This document shows, one piece after another, positions 60,019-64,000 of a stretch of DNA of 64,000 bases; position 1 is the first letter of the stretch, and each line of letters begins with the position of its first letter. Source of the DNA: an uncultured Alistipes sp. (GTDB lineage: Bacteria > Bacteroidota > Bacteroidia > Bacteroidales > Rikenellaceae). The stretch spans positions 25,508 through 89,507 of the forward strand of contig CAAGBL010000023.1 in the NCBI GenBank assembly GCA_900768045.1, read 5' to 3'. The notes beneath the pieces are model-generated. The model saw only the letters and a list, made by a program, of their open reading frames with translations, had not been told where the DNA came from and made no database searches. Made by a program: the position numbers and the translations under genes.

Positions 60019-61098
60019 ATGAAACACAATTTCAACGCAGGTCCATGCGTACTCCCAAAGCAGGCTATCGAGGCTGCTATCGAGGCTATCCGTGATTTCG
60101 ACGGTACAGGTATCGGTATTCTTGAGATCTCTCACCGTACTCCAGGTTGGGAGCGCGTAATGGCTGAGGTTGAGCAGCTATGGCGTGACCTTTTGAACAT
60201 CCCTGAGGAGTATGCAATCTTCTTCGTTGGTGGTGGTGCTTCAACTCAGTTCTTCCAGGTTCCAGCTAACCTTCTTAAGACTAAGGCTGCTTACTTGCAG
60301 ACTGGCGTTTGGGCAAAGAAGGCTGCTAAGGAGGCTAAGTTCTATGGCGATGTAGAGATCGTTGCTTCTTCTGAGGACAAGACTTACAGCTACATTCCTA
60401 AGAACTACACTATCCCAACTGATGTTGACTACTTCCACATCACTACAAACAACACTATCTACGGTACAGAGATCCACGAGGATATCGACTCTCCTGTAAC
60501 TTTGGTTGCTGATATGTCATCTGATATCATGTCTCGTCCTATCGACATCAAGAAGTACGGTATGATCTATGGTGGTGCTCAGAAGAACGTAGGCCCTGCA
60601 GGTGTTACTTTCGTTATCATTCGCAAGGATCTTCTTGGTCAGTCAGAGCGCAAGCTTCAGTCAATGGTTGACTACGCTACTCACTACCCAGAGGAGGCTC
60701 GCAACCACTCTATGTACAACACTCCTCCAGTATTCCCTATCTTCGTAATGTACCAGACATTGAAGTGGGTTAAGGAGCTCGGTGGTGTTGAGGTAATGTA
60801 CAAGATGAACAAGGAGAAGGCTGAGTTGCTCTACAACGAGATCGACCGCAACTCTATGTTCGTAGGTACAGCTGCTAAGGAGGACCGCTCTTTGATGAAC
60901 GTTTGCTTCGTAATGGCTCCAGGTAAGGAGGATCTTGAGAAGGCGTTCATGGACTTCGCAAAGGAGAAGGGTATGGTAGGTATCAAGGGTCACCGTTCAG
61001 TAGGTGGTTTCCGTGCTTCTATCTACAACGCTTGTCCAAAGGAGTCTGTTGAGGCTTTGGTAGCTTGCATGAAGGAGTTCGAGGAGCTTCACAAGTAA
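60019..61098 (+). CDS. serC: Phosphoserine aminotransferase
   Basis: SerC converts phosphohydroxypyruvate and glutamate to phosphoserine. It is also able to serve the pyridoxal 5'-phosphate pathway. The 359-residue class V aminotransferase contains NFNAGPCVLPKQAIEAA at the N-terminus, FFVGGGASTQFFQVPANLL (PLP phosphate site), VADMSSDIMSR and YGGAQKNVGPAGVTFVIIRKD with the catalytic lysine (about 192). Its codon choice is very uniform, a sign of strong expression. It leads the serC-serA-DUF1015 group. Confidence 0.95.
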   Translation: MKHNFNAGPCVLPKQAIEAAIEAIRDFDGTGIGILEISHRTPGWERVMAEVEQLWRDLLNIPEEYAIFFVGGGASTQFFQVPANLLKTKAAYLQTGVWAKKAAKEAKFYGDVEIVASSEDKTYSYIPKNYTIPTDVDYFHITTNNTIYGTEIHEDIDSPVTLVADMSSDIMSRPIDIKKYGMIYGGAQKNVGPAGVTFVIIRKDLLGQSERKLQSMVDYATHYPEEARNHSMYNTPPVFPIFVMYQTLKWVKELGGVEVMYKMNKEKAELLYNEIDRNSMFVGTAAKEDRSLMNVCFVMAPGKEDLEKAFMDFAKEKGMVGIKGHRSVGGFRASIYNACPKESVEALVACMKEFEELHK

Positions 61099-61124
61099 TC
61101 GTAAACTATAATTAATTAATATAT

Positions 61125-61157
61125 GGTAGCTATTGGGTGTAATGCCCAATGGCTACC
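61125..61157 (+). other. Intercistronic hairpin between serC and serA
   Basis: GGTAGC-T-ATTGGG pairs with CCCAAT-G-GCTACC (13 pairs with one G-U) around TGTAATG, with only a weak T-run after it. It may stabilise the serC message or partially terminate. Confidence 0.65.
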
Positions 61158-61192
61158 TTAATAACTAAAATTTAATAAGAATTAAACCTATT

Positions 61193-62116
61193 ATGAAGGT
61201 ACTTATTGCAACTGAGAAGCCTTTCGCAAAGACCGCTGTTGAGGGTATCGAGGCTATCTTGAAGGAGGCTAACTATGAGGTAGTACGCCTTGAGAAGTAT
61301 GCTGACAAGGCAGAGCTTTTGGCTGCTGTTGCTGATGTTGACGCTCTTATCATTCGTAGCGACAAGGTTACAGCTGAGGTTATCGAGGCTGCTAAGCAGC
61401 TTAAGATCGTTGTTCGTGCAGGTGCAGGTTTCGACAATGTTGACCTCGCTGCTGCTACTGCTCACAACGTAGTAGTTATGAACACTCCAGGTCAGAACTC
61501 AAACGCTGTTGCTGAGTTGGCTCTTGGTATGATGGTATTCATGGCTCGTAACCAGTTCAACCCTGGTACAGGTTCTGAGCTTCAGGGCAAGACTCTTGCT
61601 ATCCACGCTTACGGTAACGTAGGTCGCTTGGTTGGCTTGAAGGGTAAGGCTCTCGGCATGAACGTTGTTGCTTACGATCCATTCATCACTGACGAGGCTG
61701 TATTCGAGCGTGATGGCGTTAAGAAGATGAACTCAGTTGCTGAGCTTTACGCTGCTGCTGACTACCTCTCATTGCACATTCCTGCAACTGCTGAGACTAA
61801 GGGTTCTATCGGCTACGACCTCGCTATGTCAATGCCTAAGGGCGCTACTATCGTTAATACTGCTCGTAAGGAGGTTATCAACGAGGAGGGTCTTATGAAG
61901 GCTATGGAGGAGCGTGAGGACTTGAAGTATGTAACTGATATCGCTCCAGATGCTAAGGATGTTTACGCTGAGAAGTTTGGCAAGCGCTACTTCGGCACTC
62001 CTAAGAAGCAGGGTGCTGAGACTGCTGAGGCTAACGTAAACGCTGGTTTGGCTGCTGCACGTCAGATCGTTGATTTCTTTGTTAACGGCAACGTACGTTT
62101 CCAGGTAAATAAATAA
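61193..62116 (+). CDS. serA: D-3-phosphoglycerate dehydrogenase-like protein
   Basis: SerA oxidises 3-phosphoglycerate with NAD, the first step of serine synthesis. The 307 residues cover the substrate and NAD domains only. VVRAGAGFDNVDLAAATAHNVVVMNTPGQNSNAVAELALG carries the catalytic arginine, LAIHAYGNVGRLVGLKGKALGM the NAD fold, and IVNTARKEVINEEG the Asp/Glu region. The regulatory ACT domain is absent, as in short SerA forms. The HAYGNVGR loop replaces GxGxxG's first positions in a slightly unusual way. The serC neighbour supports the assignment. Confidence 0.9.
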   Translation: MKVLIATEKPFAKTAVEGIEAILKEANYEVVRLEKYADKAELLAAVADVDALIIRSDKVTAEVIEAAKQLKIVVRAGAGFDNVDLAAATAHNVVVMNTPGQNSNAVAELALGMMVFMARNQFNPGTGSELQGKTLAIHAYGNVGRLVGLKGKALGMNVVAYDPFITDEAVFERDGVKKMNSVAELYAAADYLSLHIPATAETKGSIGYDLAMSMPKGATIVNTARKEVINEEGLMKAMEEREDLKYVTDIAPDAKDVYAEKFGKRYFGTPKKQGAETAEANVNAGLAAARQIVDFFVNGNVRFQVNK

Positions 62117-62165
62117 TAGCCTCTGATTGGTTATTATTTAAACACCGTGAGGTAAACAAATAAAT

Positions 62166-62191
62166 GGGTGTTGGTGTCGAAGCCAGCACCC
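62166..62191 (+). other. Intercistronic hairpin between serA and the DUF1015 gene
   Basis: GGGTGTTGG pairs with CCAGCACCC (9 pairs, one G-U), with no long T-run. It parallels the serC-serA hairpin in position and size. Confidence 0.6.
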
Positions 62192-62231
62192 TTACATAGA
62201 ATAAACTAACAAGCTAAAACTACAAACAAAT

Positions 62232-63473
62232 ATGGTAAGAATTAAACCTTTCCAGGGTATTCGTCCTCCAAAGGAGCTCGCTTCAGAGGTTGCATCACGT
62301 CCTTACGACGTTCTTAATTCAGTAGAGGCTAAGGCTGAGGCTGGCGAGCGCTCTTTGCTCCACATCATTAAGCCTGAGATCGACTTCGATCCTATCGCTG
62401 ATGAGCACTCACAGGAGGCTTACGACAAGGCTATGGAGAACTTCCGCATTTGGAAGGAGAAGGGCTGGTTGGCACAGGACGGCGAGGAGTACTACTACAT
62501 CTACGCTCAGACTATGAACGGCCGTACTCAGTATGGTATCGCTATGTGCTGCCACTATGAGGACTACCTCTCTGGCGCTATCAAGAAGCACGAGCTTACA
62601 CGTGTTGACAAGGAGGAGGATCGTATGATTCACGTTCGCAACCAGAAGGCTAACATCGAGCCAGTATTCTTCGCTTATCCTGACGAGGCTGAGATTGACG
62701 CTATCGTTTCAGGTTGGGTTAAGGAGCACGAGGCAGACTACGACTTCGTTGCTGAGGACGGCTTCGGTCACCACATGTGGGTTATCCGTGATAAGGCTGT
62801 TAACGACCGCATCACTGAGATTTTCAAGGGTATTCCAGCTTTGTATGTTGCTGATGGTCACCACCGTACAGCTGCTGCTGCACGTGTAGGTCAGGAGTGC
62901 GCATCTAAGAACCCTAACCACACTGGCAATGAGGAGTACTGCTTCTTCTTGGCTGTTACTTTCCCAGCGTCACACCTTCGCATCATCGACTACAACCGTG
63001 TAGTTAAGGATCTTAACGGCCTCTCTAAGGAGGAGTTCTTGAAGGCTGTTGAGGAGTCATTCGTTGTTGAGAAGAAGGGTGCAGAGATCTACACTCCTAA
63101 CGCACTTCACAACTTCGCAATGTACATCGATGGCGAGTGGTACTCGATGACTGCTAAGGAGGGTACTTACGATGATAACGACCCAATCGGCGTTTTGGAC
63201 GTATCTGTTCTCTCTAACCTCGTTTTGGATAAGGTCCTCGGCATCGCTGACCTCCGCACCTCTAAGCGTATCGACTTTGTTGGCGGTATCCGTGGTTTGG
63301 GCGAGTTGCAGAAGCGTGTTGACAGCGGCGAGATGAAGGTTGCCTTTGCATTGTACCCAGTATCTATGCAGCAGCTCTTCGACATCGCTGACACTGGTAA
63401 CATCATGCCTCCAAAGACAACTTGGTTTGAGCCTAAGTTGCGTTCGGGTGTTGTTATCCACTCATTCGAGTAA
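62232..63473 (+). CDS. DUF1015 family protein
   Basis: The 413 residues contain PFQGIRPPKELASEVASRPYDVLNSVEAKAEA at the N-terminus and the conserved LYVADGHHRTAAAARV (about 210-225), the hallmarks of DUF1015 proteins, which in many bacteria accompany serA and serC. A related archaeal and bacterial group is described as serine kinases (SerK-like), so a role in serine metabolism is plausible, though not proven here. No signal peptide is present. A TIR repeat starts at its stop codon. Confidence 0.9.
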   Translation: MVRIKPFQGIRPPKELASEVASRPYDVLNSVEAKAEAGERSLLHIIKPEIDFDPIADEHSQEAYDKAMENFRIWKEKGWLAQDGEEYYYIYAQTMNGRTQYGIAMCCHYEDYLSGAIKKHELTRVDKEEDRMIHVRNQKANIEPVFFAYPDEAEIDAIVSGWVKEHEADYDFVAEDGFGHHMWVIRDKAVNDRITEIFKGIPALYVADGHHRTAAAARVGQECASKNPNHTGNEEYCFFLAVTFPASHLRIIDYNRVVKDLNGLSKEEFLKAVEESFVVEKKGAEIYTPNALHNFAMYIDGEWYSMTAKEGTYDDNDPIGVLDVSVLSNLVLDKVLGIADLRTSKRIDFVGGIRGLGELQKRVDSGEMKVAFALYPVSMQQLFDIADTGNIMPPKTTWFEPKLRSGVVIHSFE

Positions 63474-63603
63474 TTTCTTGTGATAGTGGCGCATCTGCGT
63501 CACATCCCAAAAAGTAAGACCCCTCGGGCTGTACGTCAAAGTACTATCCCGAGGGGATCTTCTTTTGCGATGCAACACACCTGCATCACTCTGACAAGAA
63601 ATT
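63472..63603. repeat. Intergenic TIR element, copy F (132 bp)
   Basis: The perfect ends AATTTCTTGT / ACAAGAAATT span 132 bases and the left end overlaps the TAA of the DUF1015 gene. The middle hairpin (63516-63561) has AGA-C-CCCTCGGG pairing with CCCGAGGG-GA-TCT. The stem is unrelated in sequence to those of copies A-C, yet the loop TGTACGTCAAAGTACTA is conserved. A further GATGCA / TGCATC stem follows. Confidence 0.8.
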
Positions 63604-63695
63604 AGTGCGCTGAGGAAAGGCCACATCTGCAACCCTTCTGACAAGAAATAGTGCGCTGAGGAAAGGCCACATCTGCAACCCTTCTGACAAGAAAT
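63604..63695. repeat. Perfect 46-bp tandem duplication of the element's right end
   Basis: Two identical 46-base units (63604-63649 and 63650-63695) start AGTGCGCTGAGG and end TGACAAGAAAT. They match the right terminal ~35 bases of copies B and F. No spacers separate them, so it is not a CRISPR array. Confidence 0.85.
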
Positions 63696-63713
63696 CAGCG
63701 ACTTAGAGAGGTG

Positions 63714-64000
63714 CTATTCCGCGATATTTTGCGCTGAAGTGGGGGTGGACAGACGGACGTTTTGCCTATGTAAATGACTGTCCGTCCATGTGTACGGAGA
63801 GGTGTTAATATCACGTAGCCAAGGGTTATCCTCAAAGTATTGACGTGGTGTGTAGTGATACCCACACTTATCCAAACGGTTACACTTACCTACATCATCA
63901 TTGATATATATATTATTATTATTATTATATGTATCAATATACCGAGTAAACGAGTGTTTGTGTCGACACTTGGGACAGACATATCTTGAGCCACGCCCAC
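63714..64000 (-). CDS. DUF6371-like zinc-finger protein, C-terminal end (partial, possibly truncated)
   Basis: A frame open from the right edge (first full codon at 63998) runs 95 codons to TAG at 63716-63714. It reads YVCPKCRHKHSFTRYID, an Asn run encoded by AAT repeats, DDVGKCNRLDKCGYHYTPRQYFEDNPW, then about 30 poorly conserved residues. Two CxxC-type pairs and the CGYHYTP segment are characteristic of the N-terminal zinc domain of Bacteroidetes DUF6371 proteins, which are frequent in mobile elements. Those proteins are normally much longer, so this copy seems to end early. The true start is outside the window. Confidence 0.6.
   Translation of the reverse strand, partial: GRGSRYVCPKCRHKHSFTRYIDTYNNNNNIYINDDVGKCNRLDKCGYHYTPRQYFEDNPWLRDINTSPYTWTDSHLHRQNVRLSTPTSAQNIAE

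Noticed and set aside
63604..63695. Possible CRISPR array
   Set aside because: Two adjacent identical units have no spacers and match a dispersed element's end. No cas genes are in the window.

Overview
The window reads as a chromosomal segment of a Bacteroidales bacterium, possibly from the Alistipes/Rikenellaceae side, though the lineage is an inference. The evidence is as follows. Promoters match the Bacteroidetes TTTG/TTG (-33) and TAnnTTTG (-7) form with about 19-20 bases between the boxes (SRP RNA, tRNA-Met, mscL, serC, pyrC and others). Shine-Dalgarno sequences are largely absent. Several families are typical of the phylum (DUF4199, DUF4293, DUF4831-like, DUF6371-like, serC-serA-DUF1015, BACON-like lipoproteins). 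Most of the window is a dense core genome in tight operons.

Layout. 1-3.2 kb: the 3' part of an RND efflux operon (minus). 3.3-8.6 kb: a secreted TPR protein, a beta-barrel-like outer-membrane protein and a small membrane protein. 8.65-8.8 kb: an SRP (4.5S-like) RNA on the minus strand whose promoter abuts that of mltG. 8.8-14.6 kb: mltG, DUF4199, a GT2 glycosyltransferase, DUF4293 and a Ca-type P-ATPase. 14.6-16.2 kb: a DJ-1 protein and aroB (minus). 16.3-20.2 kb: an AspT-type exchanger, a DUF4831-like protein, an AlkD-like protein and a thioredoxin. 20.3-25.1 kb: radA, rseP, dxr and a degenerate M23 protein (minus). 25.2-27.7 kb: a sugar nucleotidyltransferase, then small secreted proteins.

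27.9-51.7 kb is a nucleotide-biosynthesis supercluster made of two divergent operons. On the minus strand pyrC-carA-carB-pyrK-pyrD-pyrF-pyrE-pyrB covers the whole route to OMP/UMP. On the plus strand purE-purL-purC-purF-purM-purN-purH-purD-folD-purB covers nearly all of IMP/AMP synthesis. Both operons start behind a short leader ORF followed by a terminator-like hairpin. The pyr leader closely resembles the enterobacterial pyrBI type of attenuator. Two pyr enzymes look unusual: CarA lacks the Cys/His/Glu glutaminase residues, and PyrB carries at its C-terminus only the zinc-ribbon of PyrI.

51.7-58.7 kb holds accessory and envelope genes: repeats, tRNA-Met, two large lipoproteins, an ion channel with an odd filter, a small lipoprotein, mscL, a nitroreductase and a ProX-type deacylase. 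58.7-63.5 kb holds galK and a serine-synthesis group (serC, serA, DUF1015). The right edge (63.5-64.0 kb) has repeats and the end of a DUF6371-like zinc-finger gene, which hints at mobile DNA beyond the window.

The most novel structural signal is a family of ~128-132 bp intergenic elements. They have ~10-bp terminal inverted repeats, a central hairpin whose stem changes in a compensatory way around a conserved loop, and full copies that sit at or within a few bases of stop codons (26.1, 48.15, 51.73 and 63.47 kb, plus tandem and decayed copies).
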